64,000 nucleotides of DNA, from the NCBI GenBank assembly GCA_903893815.1, contig CAITNS010000048.1, positions 1-64,000 on the forward strand. Direction: 5' to 3'. Within the stretch, counting starts at the first letter, position 1. Every line of letters starts with the position of its first letter. A model generated the notes under the pieces. It made no database searches. It saw only the letters and a list, made by a program, of their open reading frames with translations, and had not been told where the DNA came from. The position numbers and the translations under genes were made by a program. Shown piece after piece: positions 37,901 through 44,884 of this stretch. The stretch comes from an uncultured Bacteroidota bacterium (GTDB lineage: Bacteria > Bacteroidota > Bacteroidia > B-17B0 > Aurantibacillaceae).

Positions 37901-38563
37901 CCTCAGAACGTTAGTTCAAATCAAACACTATTTCCTTTTACTCCTGAGGCATATGATAATACCATGTCGGCTATAGTTACTGGAAACATTTGTAATGAAG
38001 CATTAGATCAAGGTAATGTATTACTTGGTGCTTTTGATGCTACAAATACCATGAGAGGTTTTGCCTATCCTATAAAAAACACAACCACTAATATCTACAA
38101 TTACTATTTAACACTTTATAGTAATACGGATGGAGATGTATTAAACTTAAAATACTTTAATACAACAGACGGTTCAGTGTTAAGCACAAATAGCAGTTTA
38201 ACATTTACAACCGATGCATTAGCCGGATTGCCATCAGCACCAGTTGTAAGTAATGTGGCGGATTCTGTATCGTGTAAAGTGGTTAATATTGCGACATCCT
38301 TAACTAATAGTACAAGTTCCGACTACGTTAGCATTTATCCAAATCCGTTTAGTGATAATTTAACCATAAGTTTTGGTAAACCTAGTTCTTGTAAAATTGA
38401 ATTAGTTGATTTGTTGGGCAAGGTACTTTATTCAACTAATGTTAAAGATAAAAAAGAACAAACTGTAATACAAACAGGGAATCTTAATTTGTCAGCCGGC
38501 ATGTATTACATTCGTTTAACAGGGGATGTTAATCAACAAATAAAAGTAGTTAAGACAAAATAA
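28991..38563 (+). CDS. Giant multidomain T9SS-secreted protein (3190 aa) with Fn3 and LamG-like domains
   Basis: The signal peptide ends near 'SKNILA' (about residue 41). Fn3-like modules lie at about 185-560 ('PTNLTASNDECGKVILEW', 'GNRVELSWSNN'). LamG/concanavalin-like domains lie at about 606-745, 2075-2230 and 2279-2450, each with an 'LEFW' strand and a 'DEFRLW'-type end. A carboxypeptidase-regulatory-like fold lies near 900-970, and a long middle part has no clear homology. A module at about 2671-2785 ('PTWVVNPANFQYSMN...') is also found at the start of the next gene. Two 'GWxW(F/I)' modules follow, and a type A T9SS sorting domain closes the protein ('VSIYPNPFSDNLTISF', 'AGMYYIRL'). LamG and Fn3 domains point to glycan or matrix binding at the cell surface. 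Two ATGs in a row open the gene; either may be used. Confidence 0.93.
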   Translation: MMHKIIPSKMKNSTTKLLAACKLKTAFFILVLALVSKNILADPIYPTSWSYDPCTGNITISYLHSNVWGYCEDDYLSSGTLSYKNISGVNGGWTVFHTGGGTYGSSNMATNSAVSGMDGTTYSYDASGNEQYRNKVTLTGRNSDMKYPIELKFDYAWNNWCGPDQTDYGTHTAPLIYYQTIEKPTNLTASNDECGKVILEWENPLQTWEITTSCTNQYYEYEIYKNNNYLTTVPSSAVSYTDNSVANNTTYNYKIRTKLKTNNNSATGFNIYSYYSSIASGGPLPSPSAPTNFSASNDLCNGKVELRWDYNYSNPQDFLLSRSLTIAGTYTTLATIIANDRYYSDNTGRGTTYYYKLVARNACNSESGIGQANGFSPVDPPAATNLNMVVDGINNQLILNWSDNSTNETKFQVERQDDLGNTVFFDVNPNTTSYTDNGVAACRSYKYYVKVFSDCVLSGLRSSTFVTGILPPPNLNTTFDATKKLTASKGYFGNRVELSWSNNNGINVDLFKIYRKELNSVNDSVQIASLPGVSAFYIDNTCDARVFYRYTIVGIKNCLSTEILTNISSDIGFRSPAGIVSGHIEYTGGVAVGGAKVLVQQNGALTGNSLYFIPGSSLTIIDNAKLEPGNELRLEFWHKPLSVTTTGTVSIVKKANAFEFSCTATNYEAIIYAGGVAKTLSMPSSSLAVGQWSHVSMVYNGAVFKLFANGVLTASVSATGTIDDNSNNLVIGNASSIFLMDEFRLIGKAATDSVIFVEQNRILNGNESDFKCNLHFDEGMGNYAYDVSKVVNTFNANHAVMSGSVVASSDIPSNAQLGYFGVTDALGNYNVTGIRYAGSGENFNIVPSIATHSFSPNSRVVYVGDASYVYNNQDFIDNSSFSFTGELRYKNPNGSPSCPVPGATVKIDGLAVVKNGAQVLTDATGSFSISVPIGNHYVTVEKYGHTMQAGRYPPLSTGITHDFQEPVNSVQFIDSTKLKLVGRVVGGTVEANKAPGMGRSKNNIGSAKIFIKSQGVACYRDTVITDSITGEYEFNAPPLIYEIENAYVITNSVTINKTKLSNTNSLIDLTNSFLKTTVIDTLFDSNGGVLDIDSIKYNKRLDMVYRSDPNIDMTMLDGSKFIGDDSLKVGATKISIKPIAGNIGTYGNYGWGPLNWPVFTQNKTYKAKITANELYTNADISTAPDKDTVLLSGTILVTNDLVDGIDPNAAFSFQNGVGTYSFVCGSPNIAATTPASNLDYTKNIQVVVVPDGAASVPWTPNTTNTAANPFYHALVIGKRITGTGISTQGPEKVDFILRDPPGSGSSSKWTSGSTITKSTSLSNGDGSDKGVSVDILFGNKSLIGIGVATAVELENTLSLGLSTNISSSSDSSLTEVITSANSVATRDDADYVGADADIFIGRSRNWLVGPTANIELADAQQCPTCFGPILTVGGDLKRLALKLGYAVAPDNVRTRFSYTQEEIENTVIPQLEAIRNTLLINSPGKYTYTLSPTDPRFASNNDDPLWGASKTSSTPAVYDPADSTGSSYTFRGYSNLVNKDTVRILNTQIALWKQALAQNEREKLACVNNTGGVLIDNFTLGSAIVNNVYQADNETTITSDWELQINEDIAGVLGGSVAGAGVLVKPSLSFHQTSGGSTSNSTNLTNTFDYTLTDGDPGDIMSIDVYKSPEGTGNIFVTRGGQTMCPYEDAVVCHYYNPANPNGYIGSHTFNATGFATIANATVQREMPNIAITPSNQFNIPSNQAAVYQLVLTNQSPLTINNNIDLQIRIASQSNPNGAVLKIDGQNANTILNIPSGGSVVKTLTIERGPIEINYDSLMVIFSSACSTDIADTAYVTVHFIPTCTDLSITAPVNNFVINKSNNDISNIVMEDYNYNYGSVANTTQVSTGTYTYIATATNTLSGATTTAVATGTNYASVPVAAHPNYGFEKIGFEYKPSNSSAWLQIQDFYVSPTAAQAAGTSTLYTIPNGQVYTPYTWTVTPSNYPDGNYEIRAKSFCYNKDGSYATVYSPVLAGVMDRVNPAPFGTPTPGDGILDPNDDISIQFNEPIDLSSLSTLNFDIRGVLNGSTIRHAESLNFDGVADYAEVTGGASLQKRSFTVEFWAKLNAVGINQTVISQGTDPVQKMTIGFDNTNKLKFTLGNQTATSTFTVPTPTNWHHYAIVYDYANTDAILYVDGTLAGTNNSFFIDYTGSGKLAFGKTLPTNTNFLNGNLQEVRLWNDVRTTTEILITMNKVLSRNQSGLMYNWKMDEADGVVSNDDIRSRNADIYGATWQVNPNGYAAQFDGVDDNVQVSAGNITITKEMDFTLEFWFNSTQSGAATLFANGKGDGVGADSLDSWNIQKDASGMIHVYHKGIDFVATNTNNFDGNWHHFALIMNRSGNLSSYIDGNLQNSVQGLAFNNLSGAYLYLGARAYQTGTITNYDNHFDGKIDEFRLWNTARKAEQLKRDKQNRLLGDEYGLQAFLPFENYATVMGTPSLTPTFNNQSVNTLTVSAQNGVVTTNQTPTIKLPRPVQAINYTWLLNNDKIILTPTTAPELLENVTLDVTVKDAYDLHANKMQSPKTWIAYVNKNQVKWQDDMFDFEKTVDSVITFTAPIINTGGALKAFTIDGLPSWMTANITSGVIAPNSVQNVVFTIPAGGTIGDFSADVSVTTDFNYAEILQINLKVKGVSPTWVVNPANFQYSMNIFGQLKIDNVIATNLENKIAAFSNGVICGVANLQYLPAYDRYEVFLNVYSNSITGDSINFNIYDAASGLTFVKVTPNLMFVENDVIGTVTNPITFVANTEIEIKIPLNNGWTWFSLPLRSTKLATSNLLMSNLNSTTGDVVLSNSSFDQYDSGLSWLGNISQGAGFFNNQSYKIKSANTDTLVHIGTRISPDSSIATINVQAGWNWIGYVSTKNTSISEALGNYNAATGDLIKSQYEFAYYDNLMGWTGSLTNMKPAMGYMLKSASASTFNYPLSTYIGRMTNPQNVSSNQTLFPFTPEAYDNTMSAIVTGNICNEALDQGNVLLGAFDATNTMRGFAYPIKNTTTNIYNYYLTLYSNTDGDVLNLKYFNTTDGSVLSTNSSLTFTTDALAGLPSAPVVSNVADSVSCKVVNIATSLTNSTSSDYVSIYPNPFSDNLTISFGKPSSCKIELVDLLGKVLYSTNVKDKKEQTVIQTGNLNLSAGMYYIRLTGDVNQQIKVVKTK

Positions 38564-38574
38564 TTTTTTAGAAT

Positions 38575-38609
38575 AAGGGAGTTCTTTTATCCATTAAAAG
38601 AACTCCCTT
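38575..38609 (+). terminator. Hairpin terminator or processing site after the giant gene
   Basis: A perfect 15-bp inverted repeat (38575-38589 with 38595-38609, arm AAGGGAGTTCTTTTA) has a 5-base loop. Only a weak T-rich tail follows, so partial read-through into the cadherin gene 23 bp later is likely. It could serve to lower expression of the downstream genes. Confidence 0.7.
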
Positions 38610-38631
38610 TAAATAAAATTCTCAATCCGAT

Positions 38632-40797
38632 ATGATGAAGAAAACAAAATATGTAGTATTAATTTTAGTTTTATTGCAACTCACAAAAATTTGTGTTGCA
38701 CAAGTGCCAGCTACTTGGACGGTTAATTTGGCAACATATCAATATCAAATGACAATGACCATAAAGGCCAATGAAGCTTGTATTGATTTGGCAGACACTA
38801 ACAATTACGTGGCTGCTTTTGTTGGCGCACAATGTAGAGGCGTTGTAAAAACCAGAACCACAGTTGGATTAAATAAATTAGCTTTACTAACTATAAAAAG
38901 TAATGCGGTTAGTGGCGAAAAAGTAAAATTTCAAATCTACAAAGCGTCGAATAATACGGTATTAAATGTATTAGATTCTACTGTTTTTGCTCAAGGTAGT
39001 CAGCAAGGTACACTTGCAAATCCAATTGTATTATATACTAATCATGTTCCAACAGACATTAGTATTAGCAATTATACCATAACAGAAAATTCAGCGTTAG
39101 CAACCCCTATTGCCACATTATCGGCTACCGACCAAGACGCAGGAACAGTATTTAATTACTCATTAACAACTGGTCAACCAGAAAATTCTCAATTTTCTAT
39201 TGTTGGAAATCAGTTAGTAGTAAATGCTAATTACGATTATGAAACTGATTCGGTTAAAGTAATAGAATTAAAAGTGGATGATAACGGAGGTTGCTCGTAT
39301 ATTGAAACATTTACGATTACCATTATTGATGGGAACGACGCGCCAACAGCTTTGAACTTAAGTTCGCCATTTATTAGTGATCATCAACAAGCAGGAAGCT
39401 TTATGGGAGAGTTTTCTACTATAGATCCCGACTTAAATGATTCACACACCTATAGTTTAGTGGCAGGTGTTGGCAGCGCAGATAACTCACAATTTTACAT
39501 TCAAAACGACACACTGTATAATGTTAGCATTTTAGATTACACTGCTCAATCTATTTATCTTATTAGAGCGCGCACTACTGATTTTGGAGGTTTGTTTATT
39601 GAAAACACATTTACATTAACTGTTTCAAATATAAATGATGCGCCAACGGATATTTTAATAAGCAATTTTATTATTGATGAAAATATGCCTTTGGCAACAC
39701 CAATAGGAACTTTAACCGTTATTGATTATGATTTGGCAGATACGCATACATTAACTGTAGAGTCTGGACTTGATAGTGCAAGTGTAACTATTGTTGGAAA
39801 TGTTCTCAGTACAAATGCATCTTATAATTTTGAGCAAAAAGACACGTTGTACGTTAATGTAAGAGGAACAGATCCATTTGCCGCGTATTACGTAAAAACA
39901 TTTACAATTGTAGTAAATGATGTCAATGATGTTCCAACAAATATTGCGCTATCAACTGATAGTGTTCAGGAATTGTCTCCTGTTAATACACTAATCGGTA
40001 ATTTTTCAACTACCGACGAAGATGCCGGAGCAACTCATAGTTATTCACTAACTTCAGGAACAGGCGATACAGATAATGGTTTATTTGTTATTTCAGGTAA
40101 TCAATTACAATCAAATCTTAGTTATACATATACTGGACAAACATATAGCTTGCGCGTAAAATCAACAGATAACGGTGGCTTGACAGTTGATAAAGTTTTT
40201 TTAATTAAAATTTATAATAGAAATGAAGTTCCTTTAAATATAATTATTGATACAACAGCAGTAACTGAAGATAATGAGCAAATGACTTATGTGAGTAAAA
40301 TACGCACTATTGATACAGATAATCCTGATTATTTTACGTATGATTTAGTTGCTGGTTCGGGCGCCGAAGATAATGCAGAGTTTATGCTTGATGGTGATAA
40401 ATTAATTATTCTTACTAAAACAAACTATGATGTAAAATCAGTGTATCATATCAGAGTTAAGAGCACCGATTATGAAGGATTAAGTTTAGAAAAAGCATTT
40501 GATATCACTATAACAGATATTGCTGGTAACACAATTCCATTACCATCTACCAATTATGTTTCTCCAAACGGCGATAACAAAAATGATTTTTGGAAAATAG
40601 AGAACGTTGATATTTATAAAGACTTTGCTTTACAAATTTTTGATCAGTTTGGTCATATAATTTACGAAGCACCTAATAATTATAATAACGAGTTTGATGG
40701 AAAATTAAATGGTAACCCACTGCCAACTGGCAATTACTATTATGTTTTTAAAAACGAAAAAATTACGTATAAAGGAAACATCACCATTGTAAACTAA
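38632..40797 (+). CDS. Cadherin-repeat surface protein with CHU_C C-terminal domain
   Basis: The 721 residues begin with a signal peptide (ending 'ICVAQ'). An N-terminal module (about 25-145, 'ATWTVNLATYQYQMTM', 'YVAAFVGAQCRG', 'KVKFQIYKA') is homologous to residues 2671-2785 of the preceding giant protein. About five cadherin-like repeats follow, each opening with 'DI.ISN..I.EN' and closing with 'TI.D.NDAPT', and carrying the Asp/Glu calcium positions. The end (from about 640) is a CHU_C domain ('YVSPNGDNKNDFWKI', 'IFDQFGHIIYEA', 'GNITIVN'), a type B T9SS signal. It is probably a calcium-stabilised adhesin partnering the giant protein. PorP/SprF follows directly. Confidence 0.93.
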   Translation: MMKKTKYVVLILVLLQLTKICVAQVPATWTVNLATYQYQMTMTIKANEACIDLADTNNYVAAFVGAQCRGVVKTRTTVGLNKLALLTIKSNAVSGEKVKFQIYKASNNTVLNVLDSTVFAQGSQQGTLANPIVLYTNHVPTDISISNYTITENSALATPIATLSATDQDAGTVFNYSLTTGQPENSQFSIVGNQLVVNANYDYETDSVKVIELKVDDNGGCSYIETFTITIIDGNDAPTALNLSSPFISDHQQAGSFMGEFSTIDPDLNDSHTYSLVAGVGSADNSQFYIQNDTLYNVSILDYTAQSIYLIRARTTDFGGLFIENTFTLTVSNINDAPTDILISNFIIDENMPLATPIGTLTVIDYDLADTHTLTVESGLDSASVTIVGNVLSTNASYNFEQKDTLYVNVRGTDPFAAYYVKTFTIVVNDVNDVPTNIALSTDSVQELSPVNTLIGNFSTTDEDAGATHSYSLTSGTGDTDNGLFVISGNQLQSNLSYTYTGQTYSLRVKSTDNGGLTVDKVFLIKIYNRNEVPLNIIIDTTAVTEDNEQMTYVSKIRTIDTDNPDYFTYDLVAGSGAEDNAEFMLDGDKLIILTKTNYDVKSVYHIRVKSTDYEGLSLEKAFDITITDIAGNTIPLPSTNYVSPNGDNKNDFWKIENVDIYKDFALQIFDQFGHIIYEAPNNYNNEFDGKLNGNPLPTGNYYYVFKNEKITYKGNITIVN

Positions 40798-40817
40798 TTT
40801 AACTAACACAACCTATT

Positions 40818-41717
40818 ATGAAGAACCTATTATATATTTTATTTATTATTACAACACTACAAGCAAAATCGCAAGTGTTATCTTATGATTTTTATTCGTT
40901 TAAGCTTAACAACATGTTTAATGTTAATCCTGCTTATACAGGAAGAGAAGAAGGCTTGAATATTATTTTAAGCGCACAAACTCAAAACAGAGGCGTAGCA
41001 TTTGCTAATAAAAATTATATGTTTGGTATGCACTCAAAAATATCTAAAAAACAAGCCTTAGGAACAAGAATCATATCTGACACACGTGGTGCCTTTCAGT
41101 TATTAAAAGCGGATTTATCTTATTCGTATTTAGCAAAAATTTCGGATGACATGAAATTTACATTAGGATTATCAGCAGGTTTATTAAAAAATAGTCTTTT
41201 AATAAACCGTATCGATAATTATCAGTCATTAGATCAATCAGATCCAACCTTAACAAAATCGTATTATAATACAAATCAGTTTGCTGCTGGTGTCGGGTTT
41301 TTATATAATTACAAAGGGTTAGATGTTAGTTTTTCAATGCCCCATATAATTGCAACAAGTCAGCCAATAAATAGTCATATTAACACCGCCGTATTTTATA
41401 CCATCAATGCAGGCGAAGATTTTAAAATTACTCCATGGTTGTGCTATCAAAACATGCCTATCACAAAAAACGTAGGGTCGTTATTTGTAAAGGGAATGTA
41501 TAAAGATGCTATTTGGGTACAAGGTGGTTATCAAACCAATAGAACGTTTTGTGCAATGTTTGGTGTTAATGTAGAGAATTTAAGTATCAGCTATGGTTAT
41601 AAATCAAGTAATAGTCAATTTAAAACAATTACCTCTGCATCACACGAAATAACCTTTGCTTTTAAAATTACTGAAACTCCTGCTATTTTAAAACGTTGGT
41701 TTTTGCCCCGAATGTAG
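40818..41717 (+). CDS. PorP/SprF-family T9SS outer-membrane protein
   Basis: The 299 residues carry the family hallmarks: a signal peptide (ending 'QAKSQ'), 'FNVNPAYTGREEGLNI' near residue 35, a barrel of beta strands with 'LSYSYLAKISDDMKFTLGLSAGL', 'AAGVGFLYNYKGLDVSFSMPHI', and 'WVQGGYQTNRTFCAMFGVNV'. PorP/SprF paralogues typically sit next to genes for CHU_C-ending cargo and are thought to help export or anchor that one cargo. This matches the 20-bp spacing behind the cadherin/CHU_C gene. It is likely part of the same transcript and dedicated to it. Confidence 0.95.
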   Translation: MKNLLYILFIITTLQAKSQVLSYDFYSFKLNNMFNVNPAYTGREEGLNIILSAQTQNRGVAFANKNYMFGMHSKISKKQALGTRIISDTRGAFQLLKADLSYSYLAKISDDMKFTLGLSAGLLKNSLLINRIDNYQSLDQSDPTLTKSYYNTNQFAAGVGFLYNYKGLDVSFSMPHIIATSQPINSHINTAVFYTINAGEDFKITPWLCYQNMPITKNVGSLFVKGMYKDAIWVQGGYQTNRTFCAMFGVNVENLSISYGYKSSNSQFKTITSASHEITFAFKITETPAILKRWFLPRM

Positions 41718-41723
41718 GTTAAC

Positions 41724-43523
41724 ATGAAGATTAACATTCAATTTAAAGCATTTTATTTACTAAAAAAAAGCTTCATTTTTTTAATTTTACTTATTAGCGA
41801 AAATCAATATGCGCAAAAAAATTTATTAAATGAATGTCAGAAACTTTATAAAGAAAATAAATTTAAAGACGTTGTTCCCCTTATAAATAAGGTAGTTAAA
41901 AACTCTGAAACGAAAAACAACTCTTTTGCTTTTAATCTCAGAGGAGCAACCTATTTTCAAATATTTAAATCGGAGACCGTATATAATTCCTCAAAAATAG
42001 ATTTGCTAGATAGCGCAATGAATTCTGTTTTAATGTCTGTTAATATAGATTCTATAGGCAATTATAAAACAAGTAATAATAGTCTATTAAAAAAAGGCGC
42101 TGATTCGTATTACAAAATTAGTTTGGGTTTATTAAAAGACTCATTGAACAGTGAAAAATCCCGGAGAGCTTTTCTAAATTATATAAAATTTACTTATTTG
42201 TATAATCCTAAATTTAATTTTAAAGACATAGAAATAGATTACTATAATAAACGCGGAACTTGTTTTTTAGATTTTTATTTAAAAAACGATCAGAGCGATA
42301 AATATGCAGATCTCGCAAAAATGGCGTTTATCCGCGTTTTCGAATTGGATAAAAACAATGTTTTGGCAAATTCAAACTTAGTAATTTTACAAAAACATCA
42401 AAATGAACTTTTAGAAAAAGAGAGAGAAAACCTACTCTCCTTAGAAATTAAAAAAGTTGAAAACTTAAACAAAAGCGAAATTCAAAACAAAGAGTTAGAA
42501 ATTGAATCCTTGCTTAAAGACAATGTTATTTATAATTCAGAATTAGAAAGTAAGCAAGTAGAGAATAAAAAACAAAAACAAAAAATAAAAAGTATATCTA
42601 AACAAAAAGAATTTTTTGAAACAGAAAATAAAAAAAACAGGGAAATAAGAAATTTAATTTTCATAGTACTTATTTTAGTAATCATTTTTACAATTTATAG
42701 TATTATTAATTTGATTAAAAATAAGAAAGCAAAAAAATTAATTTCAGCTCAAAAGCAAGAAATTGAAACCAAACAAAAAGAAATTTTAGAGAGTATTTCT
42801 TACGCTAAATATTTGCAAGAAGCGATTCTACCATCTCAAGAAGTTTTGAATCAAAATTTCCCAAATAATTTTGTTATTTATAAACCGAAAGATATTGTGG
42901 CCGGAGATTTCTATTGGTCTGAAAAAGTTAATGATTTATGTTTTCTTGCTGTTGCTGATAGCACCGGGCATGGAGTGCCAGGGGCAATGATTTCAATTGT
43001 TTGTAGTAATGCCTTAAACCGGGCTATAAAAGAATTTCATTTAATAAATACTGGTTTAATTTTGGATAAAACAAGGGAGTTAGTTATCGAAACGTTTGAA
43101 AAAAGTATCCGTGAAGTTAAAGATGGCATGGATATCTCGTTACTGAGTATTGATTATTTAAACAAAAAGATTACTTGGAGCGGCGCAAACAATCCACTAT
43201 GGTATATTCAAAACAACGAGCTAAAAGTTATAAAAGCCAATAAGCAACCTATTGGTAAGGTTGAAAAAACAATAAGCTTTATTTCTCATGAAATTGAATA
43301 TTTAGATAATACTACTTTTTATTTATTTACAGATGGATTTGCAGATCAGTTTGGTGGCGAAAAAGGCAAGAAATTTATGTATAAAAAATTTTCAGACTTA
43401 TTACTTCTAAACAGTGAAGCTCCGCTTAATCAACAAGCAATTATTATTAATGATGTTTTTGAAAAATGGAAAAGCAATGTTGAACAAGTTGATGATGTTT
43501 GTATAATGGCTGTAAAAATTTAA
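41724..43523 (+). CDS. SpoIIE-type serine phosphatase with membrane anchor and coiled coil
   Basis: The 599 residues begin with a signal peptide or first membrane segment (about 15-30, ending 'QYAQ'). A TPR-like helical region extends to about 235, followed by a long Lys/Glu coiled coil (about 235-300), a membrane helix ('NLIFIVLILVIIFTIYSIINLI', about 308-330) and a PP2C/SpoIIE domain. The metal motifs of that domain are 'IVAGDFYW', 'AVADSTGHGVPGAM', 'DGMDISLLSID' and 'FTDGFADQFGG', and it ends 'DDVCIMAV'. It should dephosphorylate a serine protein in the cytoplasm in response to a periplasmic signal. It starts 6 bp after PorP/SprF, so it is part of the surface-protein transcript and may regulate it. 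The family is firm; the partner is unknown. Confidence 0.92.
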   Translation: MKINIQFKAFYLLKKSFIFLILLISENQYAQKNLLNECQKLYKENKFKDVVPLINKVVKNSETKNNSFAFNLRGATYFQIFKSETVYNSSKIDLLDSAMNSVLMSVNIDSIGNYKTSNNSLLKKGADSYYKISLGLLKDSLNSEKSRRAFLNYIKFTYLYNPKFNFKDIEIDYYNKRGTCFLDFYLKNDQSDKYADLAKMAFIRVFELDKNNVLANSNLVILQKHQNELLEKERENLLSLEIKKVENLNKSEIQNKELEIESLLKDNVIYNSELESKQVENKKQKQKIKSISKQKEFFETENKKNREIRNLIFIVLILVIIFTIYSIINLIKNKKAKKLISAQKQEIETKQKEILESISYAKYLQEAILPSQEVLNQNFPNNFVIYKPKDIVAGDFYWSEKVNDLCFLAVADSTGHGVPGAMISIVCSNALNRAIKEFHLINTGLILDKTRELVIETFEKSIREVKDGMDISLLSIDYLNKKITWSGANNPLWYIQNNELKVIKANKQPIGKVEKTISFISHEIEYLDNTTFYLFTDGFADQFGGEKGKKFMYKKFSDLLLLNSEAPLNQQAIIINDVFEKWKSNVEQVDDVCIMAVKI

Positions 43524-43543
43524 TGGGCTAAGCGTAGTTTTAA

Positions 43544-44002
43544 TTAAACCCCAAACTGCGTAAAGTGATGATCGATGTGTTTGTAAAATTGATTACTCCA
43601 TTCTTTAGCCTTCATTATTCCAAATGCAGGATTTTCTCTTCTTTCAAAATAAGCAGCACCTTTAGCTTCGGTTTGTTTGACGTAATCAATAAAGATAGAT
43701 TTCTCTTTTACGAAATCACGTTCGTTGCTGATAATAAAATCATGGCCAGTTCGTGAGTTTTTTGGATACGGCTTTTCGCTTGTTACTATTCCTTTTACAA
43801 ACAGTTTCATCATTAACTTCGAAAAAAACGAATGATGAGCTATTGTTTTACTATAAGTTAAATCATACGTCACATTTAAATGCGCTAACATCTGTGCTAC
43901 ATTCATTTTGCCCCATTGAGGTTTGCTCATGTAGTTTAGTTTTTCTAAACGCTCAAATGTTTTTTCTGTTGTTTTAGGGTCGAAAGTGTTTAAAAGTAGC
44001 AT
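43544..44002 (-). CDS. DUF1569/DinB-like four-helix protein
   Basis: The 152-residue helical protein has 'PQWGKMNVAQMLAHLNVTYDL', the first His-containing helix of DUF1569/DinB folds, and the C-terminal 'KEWSNQFYKHIDHHFTQFGV', with the closing His motif. DinB-like proteins bind a metal through three His residues and include thiol-dependent transferases; the substrate here is unknown. It starts 3 bp after the lgt stop codon, at the end of the trmB-channel-lgt operon, and converges on the SpoIIE gene. Confidence 0.85.
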   Translation of the reverse strand: MLLLNTFDPKTTEKTFERLEKLNYMSKPQWGKMNVAQMLAHLNVTYDLTYSKTIAHHSFFSKLMMKLFVKGIVTSEKPYPKNSRTGHDFIISNERDFVKEKSIFIDYVKQTEAKGAAYFERRENPAFGIMKAKEWSNQFYKHIDHHFTQFGV

Positions 44003-44005
44003 CGT

Positions 44006-44836
44006 TTAAGAGTTTTGTGGCGCAACTGCCTCGCTAGGGTTAATGTGTTTACTTTCTTGTTTAGAACGGTACATCATATAAAGGCCAACTAATATAAAAG
44101 GAATACTTAAAATTTGTCCCATATTAATTGGTAACGAAGCTTCAAACGCTTCTTGATTTTCTTTCATAAACTCCATACCAAAACGGAAGCCGAACATTAA
44201 TATGCAAAATAACCCAAACATAAATCCTTTTCCAAAATCGTTTCGTTTGTTTTTCCAAAGCCAGTAAAATAACACGAACAAGAAGAAATAAAAAATGGCT
44301 TCATACAATTGTGTGGGGTGACGAGGTAATTCATCTACTTGATGAAACACAAAAGCCCAAGACACATTGGTTGGTTCACCAATAATTTCGGAGTTCATTA
44401 AATTCCCAAAACGAATCATAAATGAAGCAAAAGGAACCACCACAATTAACCGATCAAACAACCACAACCAACTTTCTTTTGTTTTTCGGCAGTATAACCA
44501 CATACCAATTAAAATCCCAATACCGCCACCGTGGCTTGCTAATCCGCCTTCCCACACTTTTAATATTTCGAGTGGGTGTTGCGAATAATATCCCCAACCA
44601 TAAAATAAACAATGACCAAGACGAGCGCCTAAAACAGTAGCAATTACAATGTATAACGTTAAAACGTCTAATTGAGCCTCTGTTCTGCCTTCCGCTTTAT
44701 AAATGCGATTCATAAAAAAATGACAACCTATAAAGGCCATGGCCCATGATAAACCATACCAACGCACAGGCCAATCAATGCCTGGTATTGTAAAAATATC
44801 TGGACTTGGATTCCAGTTTATAAAAAGTGATAGCAT
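44006..44836 (-). CDS. lgt: Prolipoprotein diacylglyceryl transferase
   Basis: The 276-residue membrane protein has seven hydrophobic segments and the Lgt signature 'FASFMIRFGNLMNSEIIGEP' (about residues 137-156) with the essential Arg and Asn. The family's 'WPVRWYGLSWAM' opening, 'GGLASHGGGIGI' and 'RHPTQLYEA' motifs are also present. It transfers a diacylglyceryl group from phosphatidylglycerol to the lipobox Cys of preprolipoproteins in the inner membrane. It lies in a tight minus-strand cluster with trmB, a channel-like gene and a DinB-like gene. Confidence 0.97.
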   Translation of the reverse strand: MLSLFINWNPSPDIFTIPGIDWPVRWYGLSWAMAFIGCHFFMNRIYKAEGRTEAQLDVLTLYIVIATVLGARLGHCLFYGWGYYSQHPLEILKVWEGGLASHGGGIGILIGMWLYCRKTKESWLWLFDRLIVVVPFASFMIRFGNLMNSEIIGEPTNVSWAFVFHQVDELPRHPTQLYEAIFYFFLFVLFYWLWKNKRNDFGKGFMFGLFCILMFGFRFGMEFMKENQEAFEASLPINMGQILSIPFILVGLYMMYRSKQESKHINPSEAVAPQNS

Positions 44837-44884
44837 CTTACAAGTTTAAGTTTTTTATTTTATAAAAGAGGTTAATTTCCTTAA

